Notes: generated by a model from the letters alone, not told the origin. 64,000 nt of DNA from DAIPXZ01 sp036782995 (GCA_036782995.1 DAIPXZ010000005.1:33086-97085), one strand, 5' to 3'; positions 26,319 through 34,192 are shown, numbered from the stretch's first letter. Made by a program: numbers and translations.

Positions 26319-27028
26319 GCCTCGTCACCATCCTTAAATGAAGTAAACTCTTTTCCAATTTTGCTTTGCAAATACTCATCCCGTGTTCCGAAAAATACGG
26401 ATTCACCGATATGCAATATATGACTCGCATATTGTATGGCAGAGGAAATATCGTGAGAAATCATGATAATCGTAATGCCGTCATTTCGATTAAGCTCGTT
26501 AATAATGTGATACATCTCACCAGTTACCTTTGGATCAAGTCCTGCAACTGGTTCATCTAAGAGAAGCATCTTTTGTGTTGCGCATAAAGCTCGTGCAAGA
26601 AGCACTCTTTGTTGTTGTCCACCGGACAATTCACGATAGCAACGTCGAGATAAATCCCCAAGACCGAGGCGTTTTATTGCATCAAGCGTCATTTGCTTTT
26701 CCTGCTTGTTGTAATACGGACGCAAGCCGCATTTTCCCTGGAATCCAGAGAGGACAATCTCTCTTACAGATGCCGGAAAGTCTTTTTGAACAATCGTTTG
26801 TTGAGGTAAATATCCGATTTCAGTTTGTTTCAGACCATCTCCTGTAAGAACCTTTCCTTTGATGGGTGGTTGCAAACCAAGAATTGTTTTCATCAGTGTG
26901 CTTTTTCCAGCACCATTTTCTCCGACGATACACAAGTAATCACCTGCATTCACTTCGAAATTAAGAGCTTGTAAAATGACCCTTCCATCATAACCAAGGG
27001 AGAGATCTTGACAGGTTAATTGCGCCAC
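26315..27028 (-). CDS. znuC: zinc ABC transporter ATP-binding protein ZnuC
   Basis: 237 residues. Seen: Walker A GENGAGKST, Q-loop LPQQTIVQKDFP, signature LSGGQQQRVLLARAL, Walker B MLLLDEPVAGLD and H-loop ISHD. The start is GTG 27028: AGGAGG (27037-27042, minus) lies 8 bases upstream; a longer in-frame extension to 27079 would start before that site and is not supported. It couples to the ABC-3 permease encoded next. Confidence 0.92.
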   Translation of the reverse strand: MAQLTCQDLSLGYDGRVILQALNFEVNAGDYLCIVGENGAGKSTLMKTILGLQPPIKGKVLTGDGLKQTEIGYLPQQTIVQKDFPASVREIVLSGFQGKCGLRPYYNKQEKQMTLDAIKRLGLGDLSRRCYRELSGGQQQRVLLARALCATQKMLLLDEPVAGLDPKVTGEMYHIINELNRNDGITIIMISHDISSAIQYASHILHIGESVFFGTRDEYLQSKIGKEFTSFKDGDEA

Positions 27029-27055
27029 AATTCGTTCCTCCTGTTTGACTGTGTT

Positions 27056-27087
27056 GGAGAGGGAAGACCTAGACGTCATCCCTCTCC
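27056..27087 (-). repeat. intercistronic hairpin between znuA and znuC
   Basis: GGAGAGGGA (27056-27064) and TCCCTCTCC (27079-27087) form a perfect 9-bp stem with a 14-base loop. No T-run follows on the minus strand. Such hairpins after binding-protein genes often protect the upstream message and give excess binding protein. Confidence 0.65.
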
Positions 27088-27120
27088 GTTATCACAAGTC
27101 CATTGTATATTTATTCTGTA

Positions 27121-28119
27121 TTATTGAAGTGCGATTGTCAGCACTTCTAGATTGCTTTCCATAATAGATAGATAGGTGATGCCATTGTTCGAGTCTTCAC
27201 ATGTAGCTGATTGCATGGAATTTAATGAGAGCACTTGTGCATCCTTTGCGGTTGTGTTTTCAACAATAGTATCGGCAATGTTATGTTGCGGACTATCTAT
27301 TGTCAACACTGTTTTCAGTTGAAGCTCGTCGACTTTGTTTGCAAGAAATACGATGGTTTCAAAGCTTGCTTCCGTCTCTGCAGAACATCCTGCAAAAGCA
27401 GCATAATAATCAATTCCATAATCGTCGACAAGATAGCGGAAAGGAAAACGATCACCAAATAAAAGGGTCTTGTTTGCAGCCGAATCAACAACTGATTGAT
27501 ATTGTAAATCAAGAGCCGATAATTCTTCTAGATAAGCATTTAAATTGGCTGTGTACGTATCTTTGCTTTCCGGGTCGATGTTACAGAGCTGATCAGCGAT
27601 TTCTGTGCAAAGAATTTCCGCATTTCGCAACGACAACCAGACATGTTCGTCATATTCTGGCTCTTCTCCATGTTCGCCTTCTTCCTCGTGTTCGTGATCT
27701 TCTTCGTGTTCAGATTCCATGCCTTCTACTGCTTCCTCTTCTTTTACAGCATCGCCAAGCACGTCAAGCAAATTAATAACCACCATATCTTTATTTGTAG
27801 CTTCTTGCAAGGCATCATCAACCCAGCTATCCGATTCTCCACCGACATATATGAATAAATCACATGTCGAAATTTTAATGATATCATCGGCAGATGGCTG
27901 ATAGCTATGAAGATCTACGCCATTATCTAATAGCATTGTGATTTCAGTTGCAGTTTTTGGTTGATCACCGACAATCTGCTTTACCCAATCAAATTCAGGG
28001 AAAATCGTTGTTACAATATCCAATTTATCATCATTGCTATTTGAAGAGTTTGTGCCGCATCCGGCAAGAGCACCTGTAATTATGAACAGGCAAAGGAAAA
28101 TAGTTAGTATTCTTTTCAT
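27121..28119 (-). CDS. znuA: zinc ABC transporter substrate-binding lipoprotein ZnuA
   Basis: 332 residues, cluster A-I binding protein. Seen: a lipoprotein signal peptide with a clean lipobox LAGC (Cys about residue 20), TTIFPEFDWVKQI, a His/Glu-rich loop (about 138-160, with HEEDHEHEEEGEHGEE) typical of zinc-specific ZnuA proteins, DEHVWLS with a metal-binding His, and GDRFPFRYLVDDYGIDYYAAFAGCSAETEA, which falls in the conserved C-terminal lobe. The start is ATG 28119 because GGAGG (28130-28134, minus) is 10 bases upstream; ATG 28128 is too close to it. Confidence 0.92.
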   Translation of the reverse strand: MKRILTIFLCLFIITGALAGCGTNSSNSNDDKLDIVTTIFPEFDWVKQIVGDQPKTATEITMLLDNGVDLHSYQPSADDIIKISTCDLFIYVGGESDSWVDDALQEATNKDMVVINLLDVLGDAVKEEEAVEGMESEHEEDHEHEEEGEHGEEPEYDEHVWLSLRNAEILCTEIADQLCNIDPESKDTYTANLNAYLEELSALDLQYQSVVDSAANKTLLFGDRFPFRYLVDDYGIDYYAAFAGCSAETEASFETIVFLANKVDELQLKTVLTIDSPQHNIADTIVENTTAKDAQVLSLNSMQSATCEDSNNGITYLSIMESNLEVLTIALQ

Positions 28120-28155
28120 GAAATTCATTCCTCCAGAGCATTCGTTTATTGTCAT

Positions 28156-28195
28156 AAGTATTGAACAGTCACTTTTCAAGCGGTGTGCAATACTT
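28156..28195 (-). repeat. intercistronic hairpin upstream of znuA
   Basis: AAGTATTG (28156-28163) pairs perfectly with CAATACTT (28188-28195), with some further pairing inside the 24-base loop. With the hairpin after znuA it brackets that gene. Confidence 0.55.
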
Positions 28196-28226
28196 TTAAT
28201 AACTTACCTACAGTGTTTAATATTAA

Positions 28227-28523
28227 TCAATTCGTCATTTTATCCTTGAGCGTAATTGGTGTAGAAAGTAAGTATTGTTCATTTATGATTGGCAAAATCT
28301 TTACCAAAATCTGTTTCAATGTAATGATTATTGAAACAGATACGATAGCAAAAGAAATCTTATTAATAGTGTTTTCGCAAATCTCAATTTGTAGACAAAT
28401 GGGGCAATGCTCTCCAGTGCAATCATGGTCAGCTTCAAGCGCAATAAAAAGCACAGAAAAAAGCATTCCTAAAGTAAATGCAATGAAGATAATGAATGAA
28501 ATAATTCTTTTATGCTTTGGCAT
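28227..28523 (-). CDS. small Cys-rich membrane protein of the zinc operon, function unknown
   Basis: 98 residues. Seen: an N-terminal hydrophobic segment (IISFIIFIAFTLGMLFSVLFIALE), a short exposed loop with a His/Cys set HDCTGEHCPICLQIEIC (H-x-C-x4-H-C-x2-C pattern suited to a metal ion), and a second hydrophobic segment (ISFAIVSVSIIITLKQIL). It lies between zur and znuA on the same strand, 22 bases after zur, so it is part of the zinc operon. The ribosome site is weak. I recall similar DHDC-type small proteins beside znu genes in other clostridia, but cannot verify this. A membrane zinc chaperone or sensor is possible. Confidence 0.7.
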   Translation of the reverse strand: MPKHKRIISFIIFIAFTLGMLFSVLFIALEADHDCTGEHCPICLQIEICENTINKISFAIVSVSIIITLKQILVKILPIINEQYLLSTPITLKDKMTN

Positions 28524-28545
28524 TATTTTCCCATTGAATCGGCAG

Positions 28546-28935
28546 TTAATTACAATCCTTGCAAGTACCATAAATTACGGATTTCTCGGCACTGATAGTG
28601 AATTTAGAATCGTTTTCCGCATTTTCAATCAAACTTTTCGCATTTTGCTGATTCATGTGAAATGATTTCCCGCATTTAATACAAGTATAATGAATACATG
28701 AACGGCAATCCTCTGAAAACAAGCAACGATAGTATTTGTCCCGCATTCCATCTCTTAAAACGCTAGTAATCATCCCGTCCTTTTCAAGAACGCTTAAATT
28801 CCGGTAAACGGAGCTGATACAAATGCTTTCGTCCTTAAGATGTTCTGCAATCTCTTTTGCAGAAAACTGTTGATCGGGATGTTCACTCAGAAATGTCATC
28901 AGCATTCGTCGCTGTGACGTCATATATTTTGCCAT
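28546..28935 (-). CDS. zur: Fur-family zinc uptake regulator (Zur-like)
   Basis: 129 residues. Seen: an N-terminal winged helix (SAKEIAEHLKDESICISSVYRNLSVLEKDGMI) and a C-terminal dimer domain with two CxxC structural zinc pairs (CIKCGKSFH and GTCKDC). Start ATG 28935 has GGAGG 4 bases upstream. It heads the zinc operon and its promoter is flanked by two matching inverted repeats, consistent with autoregulation. Fur, PerR and Zur are hard to separate by sequence; the znu genes downstream argue for Zur. Confidence 0.88.
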   Translation of the reverse strand: MAKYMTSQRRMLMTFLSEHPDQQFSAKEIAEHLKDESICISSVYRNLSVLEKDGMITSVLRDGMRDKYYRCLFSEDCRSCIHYTCIKCGKSFHMNQQNAKSLIENAENDSKFTISAEKSVIYGTCKDCN

Positions 28936-28948
28936 GATGCCTCCGAAA

Positions 28949-28965
28949 TTGCGATTAATTCGCAA
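28949..28965. promoter_or_regulatory. candidate Zur box 1
   Basis: TTGCGA-TTAAT-TCGCAA, a perfect inverted repeat sharing the TTGC-N9-GCAA core with box 2, directly downstream of the -10 of the zur promoter and ending 13 bases before the start codon. Confidence 0.75.
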
Positions 28966-28967
28966 AT

Positions 28968-28997
28968 ATCATAGCACTAATTTCTATGTTGTGACAA
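28968..28997 (-). promoter_or_regulatory. promoter of the zur-znu operon
   Basis: On the minus strand TTGTCA (28992-28997), 18-base spacer, TATGAT (28968-28973) with an upstream TG giving an extended -10 (TGCTATGAT). It lies between the two candidate Zur boxes. Confidence 0.7.
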
Positions 28998-29000
28998 TAA

Positions 29001-29023
29001 AAATTGCAAATAAATCGCAATTT
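29001..29023. promoter_or_regulatory. candidate Zur box 2
   Basis: AAATTGC-N9-GCAATTT, perfect 7-bp arms, just upstream of the -35. The arm sequence and spacing (TTGC-N9-GCAA) are the same as box 1. Confidence 0.7.
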
Positions 29024-29047
29024 GCACAAACACACCAAGAATAAATA

Positions 29048-29079
29048 ACAACAACACGGAATAATAGCCATGTTGTTGT
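29048..29079 (-). terminator. possible terminator after glpQ
   Basis: ACAACAACA (29048-29056) pairs with TGTTGTTGT (29071-29079); on the minus strand the stem is followed by TATTTATT. The stem is AT-rich and the tail imperfect. Confidence 0.4.
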
Positions 29080-29095
29080 AAAATTATCCGATATA

Positions 29096-29809
29096 TCATT
29101 CGAGAATATTTGTTGTAATGTAATCGACTCCATATGAGATTAATTTATGGGCAGAACGTTTATCGTCCACAGTCCACGCATTGATTTTGATTCCCTTTAA
29201 ATGAAGGGATAGAACCTTTCGGCGGGTGAGCGCCTTGTGCTTTATATCAATGTCAAAATGATATTGCTGTAATTTTGGAACGATATCTGGAGAGATATCC
29301 TTGCAAAGATATTGAATCGAAGCTTCTGGAAGAATAGAACGAATGGTCACAAGATTCTCCCAACTGAATGAAATAAACGTAGTATGTTCCAGATAGTTTT
29401 CCTTGGCAATTACTTCGATTATACCGACGATGCTTTCTTTGGTCATCTGATTTTTCAGTTCTAAGATGGCCTGCTTTTCGTATGTACGAAGTATTTGTAT
29501 ATATTCATAGAGTTCGGGAATTCGCAAATCTGAACGAATACCAAAAGTATTCATTAATTGTAATTCTTTAATCTCTGACAAAGTGCATTTTTCTATGGAA
29601 ATATCGTGGGGAAGAGCTCCGTTTGTTGAATCATCATGATAGATTACGTAATATCCGTCACTTGTTACATGCACATCGGTTTCAACGCCGTAATAAGAAC
29701 GATTACATGCCGCAATAAAGGCTGCCGCTGTATTCTCTTTCTCGATGCCACTTAAACCGCGATGGGCAATCATTTTTGATTTAGCATTCATCACGCGAAT
29801 CGTATTCAT
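29096..29809 (-). CDS. glpQ: glycerophosphodiester phosphodiesterase family protein
   Basis: Hydrolyses glycerophosphodiesters to glycerol-3-phosphate and an alcohol. 237 residues, no signal peptide, so cytosolic (UgpQ/YqiK-like). Seen: catalytic MIAHRGLSG, KENTAAAF, GVETDVHVTSDGYYVIYHDDS, then a TIM-barrel body with ELKNQ and the C-terminal INAWTVDD. ATG 29809 is chosen: GGAG (29816-29819, minus) stands 6 bases upstream; an ATG at 29821 lies before it. Isolated between two terminator-like hairpins. Confidence 0.85.
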   Translation of the reverse strand: MNTIRVMNAKSKMIAHRGLSGIEKENTAAAFIAACNRSYYGVETDVHVTSDGYYVIYHDDSTNGALPHDISIEKCTLSEIKELQLMNTFGIRSDLRIPELYEYIQILRTYEKQAILELKNQMTKESIVGIIEVIAKENYLEHTTFISFSWENLVTIRSILPEASIQYLCKDISPDIVPKLQQYHFDIDIKHKALTRRKVLSLHLKGIKINAWTVDDKRSAHKLISYGVDYITTNILE

Positions 29810-29833
29810 GTGCCGCTCCATAAAATAGAAATT

Positions 29834-29859
29834 AAAAAAAAATGCAACTTGCGCTGCAT
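29834..29859 (-). terminator. possible terminator after the TM2 protein gene
   Basis: ATGCA (29842-29846) and TGCAT (29855-29859) give a short 5-bp stem, but on the minus strand it is followed by a run of nine Ts. It lies between the TM2 gene and glpQ. Confidence 0.45.
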
Positions 29860-29888
29860 CCTAATCTTAATTGTTTTGAAAATAACAA

Positions 29889-30086
29889 TCAAGCACCCCA
29901 AACATTACCGTTTTTGTCAGTAAATTTGCCCATGCAAACCATAATGAAGTCTACGAGCCAGCCGATACCAAAAACGCCACCGGTAAGAAGCCAGATAACG
30001 CCTGTTCCGATCTTTCCAGATAGGAAACGGTGTACTCCTAAAACTCCGAGAAACCAGGTAATCAAGATTGCAGGTAATTTTGCCAT
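29889..30086 (-). CDS. TM2-domain protein
   Basis: 65 residues, almost all one TM2 domain: two hydrophobic helices (AILITWFLGVLGVHRFLSG and GVIWLLTGGVFGIGWLVDFIM) joined by a short loop with the conserved G-x-H-RF and GWLVD features, and a short C-terminal tail. Function of bacterial TM2 proteins is unknown. ATG 30086 has AAGGAAGGGAG upstream. A 19-bp palindrome covers its expected transcription start, so it may be under a specific repressor. Confidence 0.85.
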   Translation of the reverse strand: MAKLPAILITWFLGVLGVHRFLSGKIGTGVIWLLTGGVFGIGWLVDFIMVCMGKFTDKNGNVWGA

Positions 30087-30118
30087 GATAAATTCTCCCT
30101 TCCTTGCATGTGAAATAT

Positions 30119-30137
30119 TTGAAATGAATCATTTCAA
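30119..30137. promoter_or_regulatory. 19-bp palindromic operator candidate at the TM2 promoter
   Basis: TTGAAATGA-A-TCATTTCAA has perfect 9-bp arms around one base. It begins where transcription from the minus-strand promoter at 30145-30174 should start, a usual place for a repressor site. Confidence 0.6.
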
Positions 30138-30144
30138 CGTGATT

Positions 30145-30174
30145 ATTTTATCATATTGATATCTTTAATTACAA
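30145..30174 (-). promoter_or_regulatory. promoter of the TM2 protein gene
   Basis: On the minus strand TTGTAA (30169-30174), 18-base spacer, TAAAAT (30145-30150). Confidence 0.5.
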
Positions 30175-30356
30175 CGAAAGAACGAAATATTTTGGAATAT
30201 GATGTGAAATTTTGTTGGAATTGCCCATTGAGATGCAATATTCTATTAGCTTAATTTGAAAGACAATGAATATGCAATTCGTGAATTAATGCTTCTATCT
30301 TTTTACGAATCGATGTAAAATAGGCATCTAGGACTTTTTCGCTTAAGGAGATTCAA

Positions 30357-31814
30357 ATGAACGTACAGGAATGGAAAGAACAGATTGCAGGGAAGAAGGT
30401 CGCCGTTTTTGGTATCGGCATCTCGAATAAACCACTCGTACCTTTTCTTATCAAATGTGGAGCTGATGTCACCGTTTTTGACCAAACAATGCCAACAGAT
30501 CCATCACTTGCAAAATATATGACCATGTTAGATGAACAAAATTTGCATGTTACATGGTCGCTCGGACCGAATTACGAAAAACCACTTTTTTCCGAAAAGT
30601 TTGACTATGTATTTCGATCTCCAAAAACAAAAAAAGAGAACCCTGCTTTTGTTGCCCAGACGGAAAAAGGTGCAATTCTGACTTCAGAAATGGAAACATT
30701 CCTTGAAATCTGCCCAGCAAAGGTCTTTGGCATTACGGGAAGCAGTGGAAAAACAACAACATCAACACTTGTTTCTCTATTTTTGCAAGAAGCGGGTTAC
30801 CGTACTTATTTAGGCGGCAATATTGGAACACCTTTATTGGATAAGGTCGATGAGATGACGGAACGCGATATGGTTGTTGTTGAATTGTCTTCATTCCAAT
30901 TGCGTGGTGCCGAGAAGTCATGCGACATATCGGTTATGACAAATATTATGATGAATCATCTCGATTTCCATGTCACACTTGATGATTATATTAAAGCAAA
31001 GAAAAATATATATGGTTATCAAGACAATACGGGAGTTCTCGTGCTGAATGGAAACAACCACTATACGATCGAGATGAAAGATGATGCAAAAGGAAAAGTC
31101 CGCTATTTTACATGGAATAAAGATGATGTTTTGGAAGATACAAGAAAAAACATCGATGCTCACTGCTTCGTTGAGGACAAAATTATTCGCTGTAAACACG
31201 CAAATGGTGAGATAGATGATTTCATTGCAATCGATGACATCGCTTTAATTGGACGTCATAACGTCATGAATATGATGACAGCCATTTTGGCAACATTAGA
31301 TTATGTTACACCATCACAAGTCCAAAAGGTTGCTAAGTCTTTTGGCGGTGTAAAGCATCGTATTCAATTCATACGAACCGTAAATAATGTTACCTATATT
31401 AATAGCTCGATTGATACATCGCCTGATCGTGCGATTACAACTTTAGAGGCATTGAAGGAATCCGAAATGAACGGAGTAATTATCATCGGAGGTCAGACCA
31501 AGAAATGTGAATATGATGGTCTTGGCAAAGCAATTGCTGCTTGCTGTCACGATGCAATTCTCGTCCGTATCAATGATAAATCAACAATAATCGATCCGGT
31601 AATCAACATATTGAATAACGAAGTTCCCGGACAAGTAACGACGCACGAAGTCAATTCTTTTGAAAGAGCAATTGCACTTGCATCGATGTTAGCTAAACCT
31701 GGAGAGATGGTCGTCATGTCACCGGTGGGAACCAGCTATGATGCATTCAAGATTTTTGAAGACCGCGGTGATTTGTTTATCAATTTAGTAAAAAATTTGC
31801 CAGAAACAATTTGA
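30357..31814 (+). CDS. murD: UDP-N-acetylmuramoyl-L-alanine--D-glutamate ligase
   Basis: Adds D-glutamate to UDP-MurNAc-L-Ala in peptidoglycan synthesis. 485 residues. Seen: an N-terminal Rossmann-like segment (KKVAVFGIGISNKPL), ATP loop GITGSSGKTTT, LGGNIGTPLLDKV, VVELSSFQL, MMNHLDFH and the catalytic-domain IGRHNVMNMMTAIL, then the C-terminal domain (INSSIDTSPDRAITTLEAL). ATG 30357 has AAGGAG upstream. It stands outside the usual dcw cluster, with about 270 bases before it that show no clear promoter. Confidence 0.9.
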   Translation: MNVQEWKEQIAGKKVAVFGIGISNKPLVPFLIKCGADVTVFDQTMPTDPSLAKYMTMLDEQNLHVTWSLGPNYEKPLFSEKFDYVFRSPKTKKENPAFVAQTEKGAILTSEMETFLEICPAKVFGITGSSGKTTTSTLVSLFLQEAGYRTYLGGNIGTPLLDKVDEMTERDMVVVELSSFQLRGAEKSCDISVMTNIMMNHLDFHVTLDDYIKAKKNIYGYQDNTGVLVLNGNNHYTIEMKDDAKGKVRYFTWNKDDVLEDTRKNIDAHCFVEDKIIRCKHANGEIDDFIAIDDIALIGRHNVMNMMTAILATLDYVTPSQVQKVAKSFGGVKHRIQFIRTVNNVTYINSSIDTSPDRAITTLEALKESEMNGVIIIGGQTKKCEYDGLGKAIAACCHDAILVRINDKSTIIDPVINILNNEVPGQVTTHEVNSFERAIALASMLAKPGEMVVMSPVGTSYDAFKIFEDRGDLFINLVKNLPETI

Positions 31815-31837
31815 CTCTTCATAAAGAGTGTGTTATT
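31814..31837 (+). terminator. weak terminator after murD
   Basis: ACTCTT (31814-31819) and AAGAGT (31824-31829) form a 6-bp stem with a CATA loop, followed by GTGTTATTTT; the stem begins almost at the murD stop codon. Confidence 0.35.
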
Positions 31838-31894
31838 TTGAGCATAGAAATTGCAATTTGAAAAACACGATACCTAATCACGATGATAAGGAAT

Positions 31895-32170
31895 AGTAAG
31901 AATAATGGATTTTATAGAGAGCTGACGGTTGGTGGAAGTCGGTAATGAAATGATTCTGAACTCGCCTTGGAGTGCGTTCTTACGAAAGCTTTTGGCAAGT
32001 AGATAAGGACCGGAGAACCCACCGTTATCAGAGGGTAGAGTATATCGGCATATTTGCCGCGTACTTGATAAGTGCATCTCGTCAACACGAGATGAAGTTG
32101 AGTGGTACCGCGAAAGATTGATTATCAACCTTTCGTCTCATCGAAATGATCGAGACGGAAGGTTTTTTTG
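31895..32170 (+). promoter_or_regulatory. leucine T-box leader of leuA
   Basis: A tRNA-sensing leader. Seen: stem I with the AGAGAGCTG...GGTTGGTGGAAG elements from about 31915, a CTC specifier codon at 31961-31963 (in CTGAACTCGCC), the stem II/IIA-B region around 32010-32040, the T-box TGGTACCGCG at 32103-32112, and a terminator. Uncharged tRNA-Leu (anticodon GAG) pairing with CTC would stabilise the antiterminator and allow leuA transcription. The leader start is approximate; TTGAAA (31858-31863) with GATGAT (31882-31887) is a weak possible promoter. Confidence 0.9.
32127..32169 (+). terminator. T-box regulated terminator
   Basis: AACCTTTCGTCTC pairs with GAGACGGAAGGTT (13 bp, one G-T pair), inner ATC/GAT pairing, then a run of seven Ts. 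Its 5' arm lies next to the T-box, as expected for the terminator/antiterminator switch. Confidence 0.9.
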
Positions 32171-32240
32171 TTCCCTCCGTCAACAAACAGTCTTCCCTAA
32201 CGAAAAAATGCAGGGAAGAGCAAAGAGATTGGAGGACGAA

Positions 32241-33911
32241 ATGAATTACGAAAAATACATGGCACCAAAACCAATACCGATTAAGAATCGCACATGGCCT
32301 AGTAATAGTTTAGTTAACGCACCGCAATGGGTGAGTGTTGATTTGCGTGACGGAAATCAAGCACTTGAAGTACCTATGAATCTCGAACAAAAAATTCATT
32401 TTTTTAACATGCTTGTGAAAATTGGTTTCAAAACTATAGAAATCGGATTTCCGGCTGCATCTGAAACCGAATATGATTTTACGAGATACATCATTGAGCA
32501 TAATTTGATTCCTCATGATGTTGCGATTCAGGTCCTGACACAATCTCGTAAGCACATCATTGATAAAACCCTCGAAGCTGTAGCAGGCGCACCAAATGTA
32601 GTCATCCATCTTTATAACTCCACGTCGGTCATCCAACGTGATGTTGTTTTTGGATTCGGGAGAAAAGAGTGTATCGACTTGGCAGTTTCTGGCGCAAAAA
32701 TGATAAAAGATGCCATTACAGCAGATCAGAGTAAAACAAATTGGATTCTCGAATATTCACCGGAAAGCTTTTCTGCCACTGAGCCAGATTTTGCGACCGA
32801 GATATGTGATGCCGTAGCTGATATTTGGGCGCCAACCCCGGACAAAAAAGTAATCATTAACTTGCCGGAAACGGTAGAAATGGCTTCACCAAATTATTAC
32901 GCAGATCAAGTGGAATACTTTTGCCAAAATACACGACATAAAGACTCTATCATTGTATCCGTTCATACACATAATGACCGAGGGACAGCCGTTGCAGCGT
33001 CCGAATTAGCAATGCTGGCTGGTGCAACTCGTGTTGAAGGAACACTTTTTGGAAACGGAGAGCGTACTGGTAATGTGGATATTATCACATTGGCAATAAA
33101 CATGATGATGAATGGTATTGATCCGAAGCTTGATTTTTCCGAAATAGATGAACTGGTTGAACAGTATGAGAGTGCTACGAATATGCATGTTTCTGAACGT
33201 CATCCATGGGCTGGAAAGCTTGTTTTTACAGCTTTTTCAGGTTCTCATCAAGATGCAATAAAAAAAGGAATTGCGAGTATGAAGAACGCTTCAGATAAAT
33301 GGCAAGTTCCATATCTACCAATTGATCCGAAAGACGTAGGCAGAAGTTATGAGCCGATTATTCGAATTAACAGTCAGTCCGGTAAAGGCGGAGTCACATA
33401 TATCATGGAAACACATTTTGGACTGTACTTGCCGAAAGCGTTCCAAAAGGATTTTGGTATATTGTGCAAAACGCAATCAGATCACAATAGCTGCGAGTTG
33501 AAGCCGCAAGAGATATTTGACTTGTTTGATGCAGAATATGTTAATGTCGTTGAACCATATCAATTGATTACATTCCGTGAAGAAACAATTTCGGACAAAA
33601 ACGTATATGTCAAAGTTTCATTACAATATAAAAACGAGATTTATGAACTGAAAGGAAAAGGTAACGGTTTATTAGATGCATTCTGTAAAGCACTTGAAAA
33701 GAATACTGGTAACAAGATAGAAATTACCATGTATCAAGAGCACGCTATGCAATCCGGTTCAGATTCAGCAGCTATCACATATGTTGAAATCAGCAATGGA
33801 AATGGACGCAAATTTATTGGTGCCGGAATTTCAAGCTCTGTTACAAAGTCATCGTTACGAGCTGTTGTCAGTGCTATGAATCGCATGCTTCGTGAAACAG
33901 AGACAAAATGA
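32241..33911 (+). CDS. leuA: 2-isopropylmalate synthase
   Basis: First committed step of leucine synthesis: acetyl-CoA plus 2-ketoisovalerate to 2-isopropylmalate. 556 residues, the longer type. Seen: N-terminal VSVDLRDGNQALEVPM with catalytic metal ligands, EIGFPAASETEYDF, SVHTHNDRGTAVAASELAMLAGA (central metal-binding HTHND), GNGERTGNVDI, and a C-terminal regulatory domain for leucine feedback (about 430-556). ATG 32241 is the start with GGAGG 5 bases upstream, after the T-box terminator. leuBCD do not follow, so leuA is regulated as a single gene. Confidence 0.93.
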   Translation: MNYEKYMAPKPIPIKNRTWPSNSLVNAPQWVSVDLRDGNQALEVPMNLEQKIHFFNMLVKIGFKTIEIGFPAASETEYDFTRYIIEHNLIPHDVAIQVLTQSRKHIIDKTLEAVAGAPNVVIHLYNSTSVIQRDVVFGFGRKECIDLAVSGAKMIKDAITADQSKTNWILEYSPESFSATEPDFATEICDAVADIWAPTPDKKVIINLPETVEMASPNYYADQVEYFCQNTRHKDSIIVSVHTHNDRGTAVAASELAMLAGATRVEGTLFGNGERTGNVDIITLAINMMMNGIDPKLDFSEIDELVEQYESATNMHVSERHPWAGKLVFTAFSGSHQDAIKKGIASMKNASDKWQVPYLPIDPKDVGRSYEPIIRINSQSGKGGVTYIMETHFGLYLPKAFQKDFGILCKTQSDHNSCELKPQEIFDLFDAEYVNVVEPYQLITFREETISDKNVYVKVSLQYKNEIYELKGKGNGLLDAFCKALEKNTGNKIEITMYQEHAMQSGSDSAAITYVEISNGNGRKFIGAGISSSVTKSSLRAVVSAMNRMLRETETK

Positions 33912-34068
33912 TGATGTGTAGAAATGAATGATTTGTTTTTGAATGATGAAATGTTCGATTGAAACAGAATAAAAAGTTTGTATATGACCAATGAAAGAAA
34001 TGTGATAAAGCAAATGATTATATAGATGAAAACTCTGTGAATCATTAATTGACATCAATCAAATGAAT
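33912..34068 (+). other. gap after leuA, no gene seen
   Basis: About 157 AT-rich bases between the leuA stop and its terminator. No credible reading frame, ribosome site or promoter was found. A TTGACA at 34049-34054 has no -10 at a usable distance. Confidence 0.4.
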
Positions 34069-34135
34069 AACAATGATACAATGCGATATCGTAAACATAC
34101 GAATGGATGGATAGCATTGTATCATTGTTTTTTTT
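34069..34135 (+). terminator. large Rho-independent terminator downstream of leuA
   Basis: A perfect 16-bp stem (34069-34084 with 34114-34129, core CAATGATACAATGC) with a 29-base loop is followed by eight Ts. The distance from leuA makes a long 3' UTR. Confidence 0.8.
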
Positions 34136-34163
34136 GTACAATACTATACATATATTTAAGTGT

Positions 34164-34192
34164 TTGACAGATGAGGATGAAGTCTCTATATA
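34164..34192 (+). promoter_or_regulatory. orphan promoter in the leuA-adhesin gap
   Basis: TTGACA (34164-34169), 17-base spacer, TATATA (34187-34192). No coding sequence follows on this strand until lexA. Confidence 0.55.

Noticed and set aside
28183..28665. 160-codon plus-strand frame opposite the small zinc-operon protein and zur
   Set aside because: Antisense to two supported genes, without ribosome site or family features.
34049..34054. TTGACA near the leuA terminator as a further promoter
   Set aside because: No acceptable -10 at 16-19 bases; the AT-rich match downstream belongs to the terminator stem.
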